Shown here: positions 42,786 through 53,907 of the stretch, piece after piece
How the letters are laid out: each line of letters starts with the position of its first letter
Numbering within the stretch: position 1 is the stretch's first letter
Assembly: GCA_030144725.1 (NCBI GenBank)
Contig: JASKMD010000025.1
Location: 3,329,716-3,393,715, forward strand
Direction of reading: 5' to 3'
Source: Haematococcus lacustris
Taxonomy: Eukaryota > Chlorophyta > Chlorophyceae > Chlamydomonadales > Haematococcaceae
Length of the DNA stretch: 64,000 nucleotides
Position numbers and translations under genes: made by a program
Notes under the pieces: generated by a model
Told to the model about the DNA's origin: nothing
Seen by the model: only the letters and a program-made list of their open reading frames with translations
Database searches by the model: none

Positions 42786-42970
42786 TTTACTGTAACCGCT
42801 GCCTAACCGCTAATTTTACTGGAAAAGTGCAGACTTTTACTGTAACCGCTGCCTAACCGCAATTTTTACTGAAAAAGTGCCGCTGTTTTACTGTAACCAC
42901 CGCCTAACCGCAAATTTTACTGAGAAAGTGCGTCAACCGCTGCCTAACCGCGATTTTTACTGATAAAGTG
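42786..42970. repeat. Tandem repeat TTTTACTG..AACCGCTGCCTAACCGC, about 57 bp
   Basis: Three to four units, each with TTTTACTGTAACCGC, CTGCCTAACCGC and GAAAAAGTGC blocks, with substitutions between units. Confidence 0.9.
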
Positions 42971-43806
42971 CAGGGTGCGGCGACAGAGTTGCGCGTTGTA
43001 CACGCGTTGATGCTGCTGGCTTATAACCAACACGTAGTAGCCTCGAGCCACCCGTAATGTAAAGGGATACTGTATAATGTCTCGGCCCGCGCTGTTCACG
43101 TTCAAATAACGACCTCGGCCTCGTCTCAAGCTGCGTAAACGACTCGGCTACGCCTCGTCGTTTACTGCAACTTTCGACGAGGTCTCGGCCATTATTTTCC
43201 CGTAACAGCTTGGCCTCTGACATTATACTATACATCACGTTCAATTTTACTGCAATGTAACAAGCAGTCACAAGTAGTCACAAGCCATATCAGATATTCG
43301 CACTGAAGTATGTGCAGCATAACAATACGCGTCCGCAAGCGAAACAAGTAGGGAGCGGTTACTTAATTAAGTTTAATTAAGCGTCATATTAAGTAGTAGT
43401 GGCGTTTTCACGCGTTTAAAAACGTTAGCAGCCCTATCCTTAAAACGTTTAGTACGCGGCCCCCCCGCTATTAACAGCCACAAACCAAACTTGTGGCTGT
43501 TAGTTCCGTTTTCATGCGTTATAATAGTTAATAGCCTGCTTTTTAAGAGACTTGGTTCCCTATTATGCTCTTAAAAACGCGGGACGCGGACCATTTTAGA
43601 AAAGTGCATAGCTAGATCAAACTGGCTACCGTTGCAAGTCGCGTATGGTGCTACCACGCCCCGCCCTTCGCTCCAAAACAAAGTGTTGCTTCAGAAGTGC
43701 GGCTTCGCCGCACAGAATGTAGCCACAACGCACCTAAAACGAAACTAAATTAGATAGTGGAAGCGCCCGGGGCGTTTTAGGCCCCCAAAAACGCTCGGCC
43801 TCGGCA

Positions 43807-43895
43807 CTGGAGCGTAACAGCTCTCGACCTCAGCCAGCAGCCGCGTCGCTACGCTCCGCGGCTGCTGGCTTCGGTCTCGAGCTGTTACGCTCCAG
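43807..43895. repeat. Large imperfect palindrome, 39-bp arms
   Basis: 43807-43845 pairs with 43857-43895 around an 11-base loop, with a few mismatches. Part of it recurs at 44085-44140. It sits in a stretch (42.97-43.98 kb) that is richer in A and T than the genes nearby and full of TTCGGTCTCGAG and CTCGGCCTCGCG motifs. Confidence 0.85.
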
Positions 43896-44204
43896 CGCCT
43901 CGGCCTCGCGTTTTTAGGGCACCCAGGGGAGGGGACTTGTTTGTGGCTGTTAGTAGCGGAGGGGACTTGTAAACAGGGCAACCACCGTCGCGATCACAGT
44001 CTTCGTCATCGAAGTCAGATGCAGGCGAGATGTGCTCGGACATCGAACAAAGACAGCAGGGAATAGATGCGCGGCTGTCGCTACGCTCCGCGGCCGCTGG
44101 CTTCGGTCTCGAGCTGTTTAGCGCCGGTGCTCGGCCTCGCGTGTTTAAACCCTTTAGCACTGGCGGTTTTGTCGTTATCTACTACGTAGGTGGCTTACTA
44201 CCAC

Positions 44205-45237
44205 TTAATCGCTGTCCTCCTCCGCAGGTGCCTCCTCCCTCCCCAGCTGATCCCTCTGGCTGGAGTTGGGCTTCCCTCTGCACACAAGCAGAAACAACAA
44301 GCATGCTTCAAGTTGGTTGCAATGTGCTCCAAGCTTCCTTGCATGGCTGGGGCTTGCATGGCTGGGGCTTGCATGCATGCTGTGGCTTGAGACCAACAGC
44401 AAACACATCACCTGTTGGCGCAACAACTCCATGCGGTCGGACTGCGCTGCCTGGCGCTCTGCATGGTGTTTGATTGCCTCCGCCATGCTGGGCTGCGCTG
44501 TGCGCTTGTTCTTGCCAGCACGCCTAGCTTGCATCAGGTCAGAGGTGGGTGCACGCACTTCAGCACTAGCCTTGACAGCTTCACTGACTGCCTTGACACT
44601 GCCAGCCGCAGGTGTGTAGTCGGCCATCCCCAGAGCCAGCTTGACAATGGTTGCCTGTCATGCAAGTACACATCACAATCACGCAAGTACACATCATTAT
44701 CACAGGTTCGCATGCCTGCTGCCCTAGCTCTGCCAGCAGCAGCCCCAGCAGCAACGCCAGCAGCAGCCCCAGCAGCAGCCCCAGCAGCAGCGCCAGCAGC
44801 AGTGCCAGCAGCAGCGCCATCCTCCTCCTCATTGTCTTCATCGTCCCTGTGCAAGCGAATGGGGTATGCAATGGGGTATGCAATGGGGCAGATACAAGTA
44901 AATGTTGTATGTTAATGGTGCACACACCTGTGTGTATCTACCTCAATGTATGTACCACCTACCTGCTAGTCCTGGCGTTGTCCTGGCTCTGTGGAAACTG
45001 GGAGGTGGTGGTTCGCCCCGTTGCAAAAGGTGTCTCAGGACTTGCTGCACGAGGTGTCTCAGGACTTGCTACTTGCGTCTGGAGCACCTGCGCCTGCCGA
45101 CCCGCCAGAGGCTGCGGTGTCTGCTGTGCCGCTAGTGTTGACTGCTGCATCTGCTGCATCTGCTGCGCTTGCATCTGCTGTTTCTGCTGCACCACGACTT
45201 GCAGGCACCGCTGCTGGAGAAGGCGCATCTGCTCCAA
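44205..45237 (-). CDS. Q-rich coiled-coil protein, unknown
   Basis: Three probable minus-strand exons. The first (45237 to about 44990) starts EQMRLLQQRCLQVVVQQKQQ and is Gln-rich. The second (44850 to about 44700) is acidic then Ala/Gly repeat (DNEEEDGAAAGTAAG). The third (about 44630-44411) reads SDLMQARRAGKNKRTAQPSM, then HAERQAAQSDRMELLRQQ before a GTGATG donor. Such make-up suits a nuclear DNA-associated or transposon accessory protein, but no domain is recognised. The downstream end is not found. Confidence 0.4.
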
Positions 45238-45359
45238 CGTCAGCGTCGTGGGCTGAATCCCTGTAGCTAATAGGGACGACGCTGCCAGGGCATTCGCCTC
45301 TTGTTTAGCACACGAAGCCGACCACGTGTGTGTGTGTGAAAGAGATTATTTTCAATTTA

Positions 45360-45401
45360 CTCCTTTTTCTCGGCGGGGGAAACCAGGCCGAGAAAAAGGA
45401 G
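45360..45401. repeat. Perfect 15-bp hairpin
   Basis: CTCCTTTTTCTCGGC and its exact reverse complement separated by 12 bases. It could fold in RNA. It lies in the organelle-like island. Confidence 0.85.
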
Positions 45402-48400
45402 AAAATTTGAAAGTTATCTGTGCCGAGTGAGGACCCTAAACGTCGACCATTTGCAGCGCTGAACCACTTCCCGGGCTGTTGTTATAGCACAACAGAACCC
45501 TTCGGGGTCAGACCACTTAGAGCTGCAGCCAGTCGTGCGGGCGGCCAAAAAGCGTAGCGGTTGAGGCGAAAAATTTGAAAGTTTTTCTCGTCGGTTCGCG
45601 GATAGGCCCAATATTAAGCGCTGGTAACTCTCTTTTTCTAACCCGCTCAACCCTTCGTGGCTCTACCCCTTGCTTGATGTAACCCCACTGCGGGCCCGCG
45701 GCGTGGTCCTGCCTAAAAAGTGCATCGACCCCTTTACTGGGTACGCGATAGCTATTCCTCACTACACGCACAAGCACACAATCGTTTAGTGTTTGCTCGC
45801 GGTATTACCATTTTTACTTTGCTCAACTCGCATCGTTTGTGCTTAAGAACCACACCATTGGCCTTTGCTGGGTACGCAGATGCAACACCAACCAAATCGC
45901 GTCTTTGTGCAACTTGGTCGCGGTCCACTGCGGGGCCGGGCCCCAGCGACCCAGTCATAGCCGTTTTGCTGTAATACAGCTGTTCCGGAGCCACTACGGC
46001 TTGTTGGCATATGTTGCTGCCTGCCCGCGTGCCTGCCGGCTGAAAGTGCCAATGTGAGGCGATTACGGTTGCGACCCGTGCGCTGGGGTCGCACAGCTGC
46101 ACTCATAGCAGTGTGGGTCATAAAGAAGCCACTTAATACACTTAAGGGGCTTAATACGACCGGCCTTAATTTAATTAAGCTACCGTACTCTCCCTTCTGA
46201 TTCCCTATCCCGAATCGTTTTTGTCCTTCGGGAAACCGGGAATGATTAAACAATGTATTTTCTTGGTCTTTCGGGAAGTAGTCAAACAATTAGTTGACCT
46301 TGACGAAAGAGCCAGCAATTGACTAGTTTGTGGTCCGGGGTATCAGCGCCGCCGACGCAGCTGATAATCTGCACCGCGAGCTCCTTATGCACGATGAAGA
46401 ACGCTTCCAAATGTCTCTCAACCGACAAGCGGCAATGATTGAGAAGCGACTACCTGGGACTACTAACTTTGGGCCTTCTCCACGCCTCAATCTTGCCGCA
46501 TCGCCCAGCACACCTCCTGCTCTCGCACGCACCGGCAAGGCGCATGAGATTGGTGGCATCCTGCTAGGATTCACCCTAGGAGCCCACCCTGCAAGGGGGA
46601 GGTGGGCCAGGCTGGGGTGAAAGGCTGGTGCGGCGGGCCAGGCCGGTGTGGCAACTAGGGTGGCTGCTTTGCCCCGGGCAAGGTCGAGGGAGGTGGGCCA
46701 GGCTGGGGCAGAGGCTGGGGTCACAGGACAGGCAAGGGTGGCAACCAGGCTGGCAACCATGTCGAGGGGGGAGGCGGCCGCTCACACACGGGCAGCCGGC
46801 CAAGGCGGGGTTCTTGCTCTTGCCAAGGCAGCAGCATGGCAGATCATGAGATATGCCGCCACTGCCAGCAGCAGCAGGAGGACCACCACTTTAAAAGCGA
46901 GGTTTAGTGCCCCATGTGACGTGGTCAGTTATTAAGGCCACTAGAAGAGAGACAGTCGACAATGTCGATCATATGATTTTGATGCGAGATAATTGGGGTG
47001 GAAGGCTTGATTATTTCTATGCACGAAGACGTTCTCAAAACTAACTTTCGACGTACTTTGGCCATCGGGGAACTTGAAACAATACAAAAAATGGCTCGGG
47101 AATAATATTTTAATTATAGTTTCCGAGGCCTCGGGAATCAAAAGGGATAGTACGGTATTAAGTTAATATTAAGAGGAGGAACCGCACCCTAGAAACAAGC
47201 CATACTAAATGAGACGGTTGGTGAACAGATACAACAGTTGGGAACATTTATCCGTCTAACTGCACCAGAGCAACAGCGGATAGGACCCTCAGAAATCGTT
47301 TGTCATAGAAAAATAAAATACACACTACATGCTATGCATTATTTGAACCTCGTTCCAGCTACATGATCAGCCTCTTTCTTTGCGGACTAGTAAACCTTCA
47401 CTACATCACGCATCAAACAAATCCTTCGAGGCCCTTTTATTCAGCACCATCCTCATTGTTCACTTCTTTCTACCCTTTTCTACCCCTCTCTACCCTAGCT
47501 GGTGGAGGGGCAAGGGGCAAGCAAGCATCCTAATGTTTCTGAACACAATGACAAACACACGACAGTTTTCTACCACACCCAACAACCCCCATACCCCTCA
47601 TGGCTGCAAACCGCTGACCTTGAGCTCAACATACACTCCTGATGCAATTTCACTGAGATCATGTGCATACTGGCGGTCTACGGTCCCAAGCCCAGTGTGC
47701 AGTCACACAGCCGCCGCTGATGGCAAGACCAGCGGGGGCGCATACTGATTGTAGTGTTGATGAGAAAGTGCTGAAGTCAAGAGTGGCCCCTAGGCAGAGA
47801 ATCTTGACCACCTGCCTTTGGCCACCTGGCCACTAGCAGCTTGAAGTACTCCCACAGACAGTGTTGTGGTGATGGTAGCAGTCGTGATGGTGATGGAAGC
47901 CACGGCGGTTGCAGTGGTGGGGTGCATGTGTGCACAGGCAGTAAGCTGGTATTTGCGGTGGCATGAAGCGAGATGCTAAAACCAGGGGCCCGGCAATCTG
48001 GGTCTTGGGCGCTGCAACCATTGGTCCGAACCACTGCTTCCTTGCATGTCCAGGCACAGGTCGTTGTGAGCAGTAATGTGGACCCACTAAGCAAATCGAC
48101 AGTCAGCGGGTGCCAGCTTCATGTCCAGACCATCCTTGCATGAGAAAATCCACTTGGTAGACTGCAGCAGCAGACGCGGCAGCAGGGGCAACTAAGGCAG
48201 CAGGGGCAGCTAAGACAGCAGGGGCAGGGGCGGCAGGGGCAGCAGGGGCAGCTGAGGCTCAGGTGTGGGGGTTGAGCACCATAGCAATGTAGTGCAGGCT
48301 GTGAACACATGGCTGCCAGCATGTATCTCCTTAATTGGAAGCTCAGCAGGTTACCAGCACCACCAGTCATGCCATGCTGGTGTTTGTTTGAAATCCCATA

Positions 48401-49000
48401 ATCAGCACCCGCAGTTTGCACTGCTTTATAAAAAAACGGAATAGTCACAAATCGTTGTAACACATGTAAATCTCAAGTAGTCAGGACCTATGGAGGTTTA
48501 CCAAAGGTTGCAAAAACAACGGTAATAAGCACTGTACTCGTCTCATAATACTGCAGGAAAACCCAGGTGACTTCCCCAAAGATTTGCCACAAAGGATTTG
48601 CTCAATAGTGCAGACTGCAGGTGTTGTATGTGCTGGACTACAACACTGAGCCACAGGGCCTGTAGCCTGTAGCCACCGCTGCAGCAGGCAAGCCCAGCCA
48701 CAGCCACCGCAGCCACAGCAGCTGTTGCCATTGCAGCCGCCCCTGGCACAGCAGGCACAACAGGCAAAGCCACCGCCCTGTCCACCCTTGCACCTTGGTC
48801 TAGACTACGCTTGCTGCAGCTTCAGCGGTCTGTTGTTCACCAGCTCACCTCCAAGCAGCGCAGGGCCTGACGTACCACATCCTCCTGCACCCCCAGGGAC
48901 ACCAGCACCTGCACAGACCAGCACAGCCACACCAGCTCCTGCTCAACGAGACTCATTGCAATCATTACATAAAGAGGTCTGCCTTTGACGTCTGCATCTG
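45402..49000. other. No confident gene
   Basis: 45.4-46.3 kb is AT-richer with hairpins and short unrelated open frames. 46.3-46.9 kb has a plus-strand frame with LHRELLMHDEERFQMSLNRQ and G-rich repeats. 46.9-47.5 kb is AT-rich. 47.5-49.0 kb has Pro/Gln-rich frames only. I could not assign any to a family. Confidence 0.4.
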
Positions 49001-49306
49001 CCTAAGGCGCGTCCTGCTCATACCACCTGCCCTTGATGCTGTTGCTGAAGCAATGCGACCTCTGTGGCACATGCAGCAAGCCAGCAGTGGTGCAGCAGCG
49101 CTAGAGCTTGTTGGCATGCAGAGCCATGCAGGTTGGCTTGCCTTCATGCTCTAGGGCAGTGCAATTGTGTGAGTCTCTTGCTGCCCAGTGGTGGTGTTTT
49201 CAATTGCTGCTGCTGCTGCTGGGCGGTGCTGCAGCGCAGTGCAGCTGTGAAAGGCAGGTGCTGGTGGTAGTAGTGCTAAAGCAACCTGGCTGCAGTTTCC
49301 CCTTAC

Positions 49307-51898
49307 CTCCTCCAGGTGCTTGCACATGATGTCAATGTGGCGGGTGCCGAGGCCTTGTTCTACATGCAGCAGGGCACAGCCAGCCCACCCTTTACCATCC
49401 CTCCCAGCCTTACTTCATGGGTACATGGGTGCTGCATACCAGGTTGCAGCTAGGGCCTTGTTGTCGTGTCCTAGCTGAGCTAAACAATGTACGAAGCTTA
49501 ACAAAGCTCGACTGAGCAAAACAGCTGCAAAACAGTAGCGACAGCTGCAACCACGGCCTTGTTGCCGTGTGGCTATTGACGCCACATAAAAAGGCTGCCA
49601 AACAGGACAAGATGAGGATATGGGAGAGGGGCGGTGTAGCTACAAAGGGATAGGGGAGATAGAGCAGGGAACAAGGAAAGCTGTGAAAGGAAGGGGGCAA
49701 GTAATCAGGGGTAGCATGAGAGCGACAGAGAGGGGGTAGGTAGGGAAGGGAGGTGGGTAGGAGGGGAGGGAGGAGGGGAGGTAGTGTGGTAAAAGGAGGG
49801 GAAGGAGGTTGGTGGGAGGGGAGGGAGGAGGAGGGGAGGGAGGAGGAGGGGAGGGAGTGGGTGGAGGGGGTAGGGGTTACCTTGCATCATCCTCTGGTGT
49901 ATATGCCACAGGCGGCTGGGTGTGTAGATCAGTTTTCCTGCGGCGGGGGCAGGGGTCAGGAGTAACAGTGGAGCTGTGTTCCATACTGATCAGTATTGCG
50001 CCAGGCAGACCTGGCTAAACTCAGCTATGACACTTTTACCAGCGGCAGAGGTCAGGTGAGGGGTGTGCAACACACAGCTGCTCAGTGCTTAGAAGCAGCA
50101 GCAAGGCACCCTGGGTCCGTTCCTAGTTTCTGCCGAGGGTTGATTTTGAGCAAGAACTCCAAGCTCGGATTTCAGGGCTGACTGCTCCTGCACGACAGAC
50201 ACCCCACTCACCACTGAGGGCACTGCCAATGAAGCAGGTCTGCAAGCAGTCAGCACACGGGGGCAGGGGATGCGCGTGGGGGTGGGCGTAGGCGTGGGCG
50301 TGGGGGTGAGCATGGGGGTGCGGGGGTGGGTTGGGGTGTACTCTGGGGGCTAGCAAGGGCTCACCATGTGGCGGTGTAGCTTGGCGATGTCATTCCTTGT
50401 GAAGTACGTGGTGGTCTCAGGGTCTGCCTGGAGCCGTTGGTACATGAGCTGCACACTGGCAGCCAGCAGGTCCCACCCCCCAATGCGGTCGTACAGCCGA
50501 GCGCTGAACGCAGAGTCAAACACTGGGTCTGCGACCACACAAGCAACCAAGCGTGGGGGACAAAACAGGCAGGGCCCTGCGGTTGCAGTGCAGATCCTGG
50601 GCTGGGGTGGGATGGGCCAGCAGCCCCACACCCACTGCTGTCCAGCAGGTTCAGGGACACCGTAGCAGATGTAGGAACTTGCAGCATTTTGGGGCCAGCA
50701 GCCCCAGTAGACCAGCTCAGCAGCCTTGACATCAACCACTGGCCTTTGGACATGACCAGGAAGCAGGCAAGACGGTGGGCTGGTCGGCTGCTGCCACAGG
50801 GCCTCGGAGTGCCCTTTGCCCTTTGGTCGAATGAATGAAGGTCGCCCCTCATGGCGTGCTGCTTGACAAACGAGAGCCTGTGGCTGGCTGCGTACTTCAT
50901 TGGGTGCTTGATAACCCTTCAGAACCACCCACTTCCCTTCAACTCCCTTCCCCACTGCCACCACCTTAGCCAGGGCCCGCACAAGCTCACCTGAGACTTC
51001 ACTGTCAGCAACACTCGACACCAGGCTGACATTGCTGCTGCTGTTGCTTGGCTTGCCCTCACGTTCTCCAGCGTGGCTGTGCCTGAACCTAGGGTTGGAA
51101 CCAGGGTTGGGGAGGTCCAGGGGCCGGCCCGTAGCAGGCCAGTCGACTGAGTATCGGGTCTGGCGGGTGTGTGATGCGTCGATAGTCTTAGCAGAGCTGG
51201 GGTCCGGGTGGGGGGGACAGCCATTGGCGTAGGACGGTGGGAGGGCAGCATTAGCGGTATCCTGACCTGCTTCTACGCTGCTTGAAATTGACAGGGCTGA
51301 GAGATGGTGGGACTGGAGGGCAGTTGTGGTAGGCAGGCTGATGCCGCTGTTGCTGTTGCCCCACTTTCCAGTGGCAAAGAGTTGTGGAGGTGGAGTTGGG
51401 GGGGAGAGTGTAACAGGCGGTTGAGAGTAGGAAGCAAAGGGGCAGGTACGATGGGGTGGGGAGGGCGGCCGCTCGCCTAAGAGCTCAAAGCCAGTGTAGC
51501 TGCAAGCAGGCAATAAGGAGAGAAAAAAGAGTCAACGGCGAATGTTGAGCAAGAAGGAGCCTTTAGATTACCTTACAGATGCCTGACGTTTGTTGGCGTC
51601 GTCAGCGAGCTGCAGCTTCCTGGCCAGCGCCGCTGCAGTCGGCAGGACCTTCTGACACAAAACACGAACAAGTGGAGATCCAATTCCTTCTTGCAGCAGC
51701 GCCTTCTCGTATAGTGATTCACTCAGGGACGCCTGCAGTAACATTGTCAACATAGCTTGCTTCCGATATTTCCGAGACAGATCTCGAAACCAGGTAACCT
51801 ACAGGCGTGTCGCAGCTTTCTAGGTCCTCTTTACGCTCCAACAACTCTTTGGCCCAAGTTTCGGAGGCCCGCTCTAACCGCGCCGCCAAGTCGTTCAT
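49307..51898 (-). CDS. Truncated haemoglobin (2/2 Hb, group 1 type) with long N-terminal extension
   Basis: Minus-strand exons with matching phase: 51898-51803, 51732-51572, 51499-50991, 50528-50365, 50239-50212, 49937-49881 and 49359-49307. A short last exon near 49.05 kb is likely but its end is unsure. The start is MNDLAARLERASETWAKELL, followed by a helical segment and about 150 Ser/Pro-rich residues. The globin fold begins LYDRIGGWDLLAASVQLMYQ and continues TTTYFTRNDIAKLHRHM, TCFIGSALSGGKLIYTPSRL, WHIHQRM and GLGTRHIDIMCKHLEE, the normal order of the group 1 fold. The His in WHIHQRM is the likely proximal haem ligand. These proteins bind haem and handle O2 or NO; in Chlamydomonas several take part in nitrogen and NO metabolism. 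The long N-terminus is unusual and could be regulatory. Confidence 0.85.
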
Positions 51899-52559
51899 GA
51901 TTGCAATAGTACTTGATGAAAGCGAAGCGTGTTCACAAATTGGTCACGAGACTAACACTCCTAACGCAGCGTTGTCGCAGTTTAAGTTTGATTCATCACC
52001 AACGGTCACTCGCTGCGTTTAAAACAAAGGCACATCGCGATCTGAACAGCTTGCCTCCCCGGGATGTGCTCGGTGACCCGGTGTTCATCGCAATCCTGGG
52101 TTCAACTTATATTAGTTTTTCTCCACTGCCAGCTAAACCTGCTGAAGTCCCACGAGGTGAGGCACGCTTGGCTCGGGCAACAGCAGCAATTGCAGGCAGG
52201 CATGCAGGAGACAAGGTGTAGCTGACCCTGCAGTTCTGCCCTCCCATCATCCTCATCATGGCCCTGCAAGCCTGTCGAGCCCTGCAAGCCACCATGTGAT
52301 GTCCCACATCCTTGGTCTTACTGATGAAAGTGACCTATGCTGCCCTAGCGTGCCCTGCCACCTGTTTGCAACCATCAATGGCAGAAACCTAGGCTGGTGC
52401 ATCAGGCTCACAACATCTCTGTCAAACTCTGTTGAGTCCTTAAGAGCATTTTGTGAGATCACACACTCTGGCGGCGAAAAAATGACACTGCCACGTCAGC
52501 CTCCCATATTCTCCTCCCTCTGTCACTTCCCTCCTTTCCCCTGCCCTACCCCCTGGCAG

Positions 52560-53851
52560 TTGCCTCGCCATCTGGTGGCAATCACGCACCCGTCCGCCTC
52601 CCATGACTGGACAGTGCTTGTGGCTCTCATTGGGCGAGACGTGGCAGCAGAGTTGCCCTGGGTGCTGCTCAATATTGAGAGGGAGGCAGCGGCCCTGAAG
52701 TTTGCAAACACCACAGTTATGTTGGTGTCCAATGACAATGCTGATGGTGGGTTGCTGGCAAGAAGCTGAATGTCTAGGATGTGCTTGCTGCACATGCTGC
52801 ATGGAGATATAACACATGGCTCTTGGACAAGCTCAACCCCTGCCAGCCCGCAACCCCAACCACCCCAACCATCCCGACTACCAGGGCAGTTTCGGTGTGG
52901 GCCCATGTGTGATGGGTCACTGGCAGCCACCCTGTGACCTGCACCTTGGCTATTGCACTGCAAGCCAGGCAGGCTAGAAGGGCTGCAGCCTGGTGTACTG
53001 CTTAAAGCCATCAGGGTGCCATGCAGTGTGGCGCCATGCAGTGTGGCGCCATGCAGTGTGGCATCATGCAGTGTGGCGCCATGAAAGCACATCTGTAGTG
53101 GGGCAGCAGCTCCAAGACCCCGCTGTCAGTTATGCCTGAGTGAGGGCCTGGTGCCAGGACTTGTTTGTGTGCCACGACAGCTTGGCACATGCGCCAGCGT
53201 TGCATCGTGAAAGACTCCCACCGGTGCCATGCATCCTGCAGCCAGCTGGCTCGGCAAGCTGTGTAGGCGCAGCTGCGGTCCCGCTGCTGGCCAGCGTGCT
53301 GCTGCTGACGCTCGCAGACACCCAAGCTGTGTTCACCTCCTGGGCCAGCAAGGTGGCAACAGCCACTGGCGGCAGAGTGCGGGGCGACCTCAGAATGCTG
53401 CCAGCCGGTCAACAACGGTCCAAGAAGTCCCTGCCAGTGCTAGCTGAGGCACGGTGCGTGCTGCATCCACAGCACTGGGGCAGGGGAAGTGGCCTGGGTG
53501 TGACTGGTTGCGGGTATCACACTTTGCTCCTCTTGGCTCACTCCGCGTACTTATGTGTCCATCCCACCTGCACTGCCCGAGTGATTCTTGGCATGGATGG
53601 CGGGTGGAGGCGCATCGCTGGACTGGCTGGAACAGCCCTGCCCCCCCACAGGGTCACATGGCCAACTCCATCCTCTCACCACTCTGTCATAACCATGACC
53701 ATGAGCATAACCATAACCATGACCATGTGGTGATAGTATAGCTATGATGTTACGTGGCAACCCTCCCATCAGTGATCAAGCCACGCTTCCCATTGCTTGG
53801 CTGCTGCCATTCCTGCTGCCGCTGAAGTTGCCTGCTGCCCCTACAGTGCCG

Positions 53852-53907
<56 letters not shown>

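Noticed and set aside
42786..42970. CRISPR-like array
   Set aside because: Units are adjacent with no unique spacers, and there are no cas genes; it is a plain tandem repeat.
50529..50990. Continuous open frame through the middle of the haemoglobin gene
   Set aside because: The frame is open by chance; donor GTGAGC at the 50991 edge and acceptor GTCGCAG before 50528 remove it and keep the phase.
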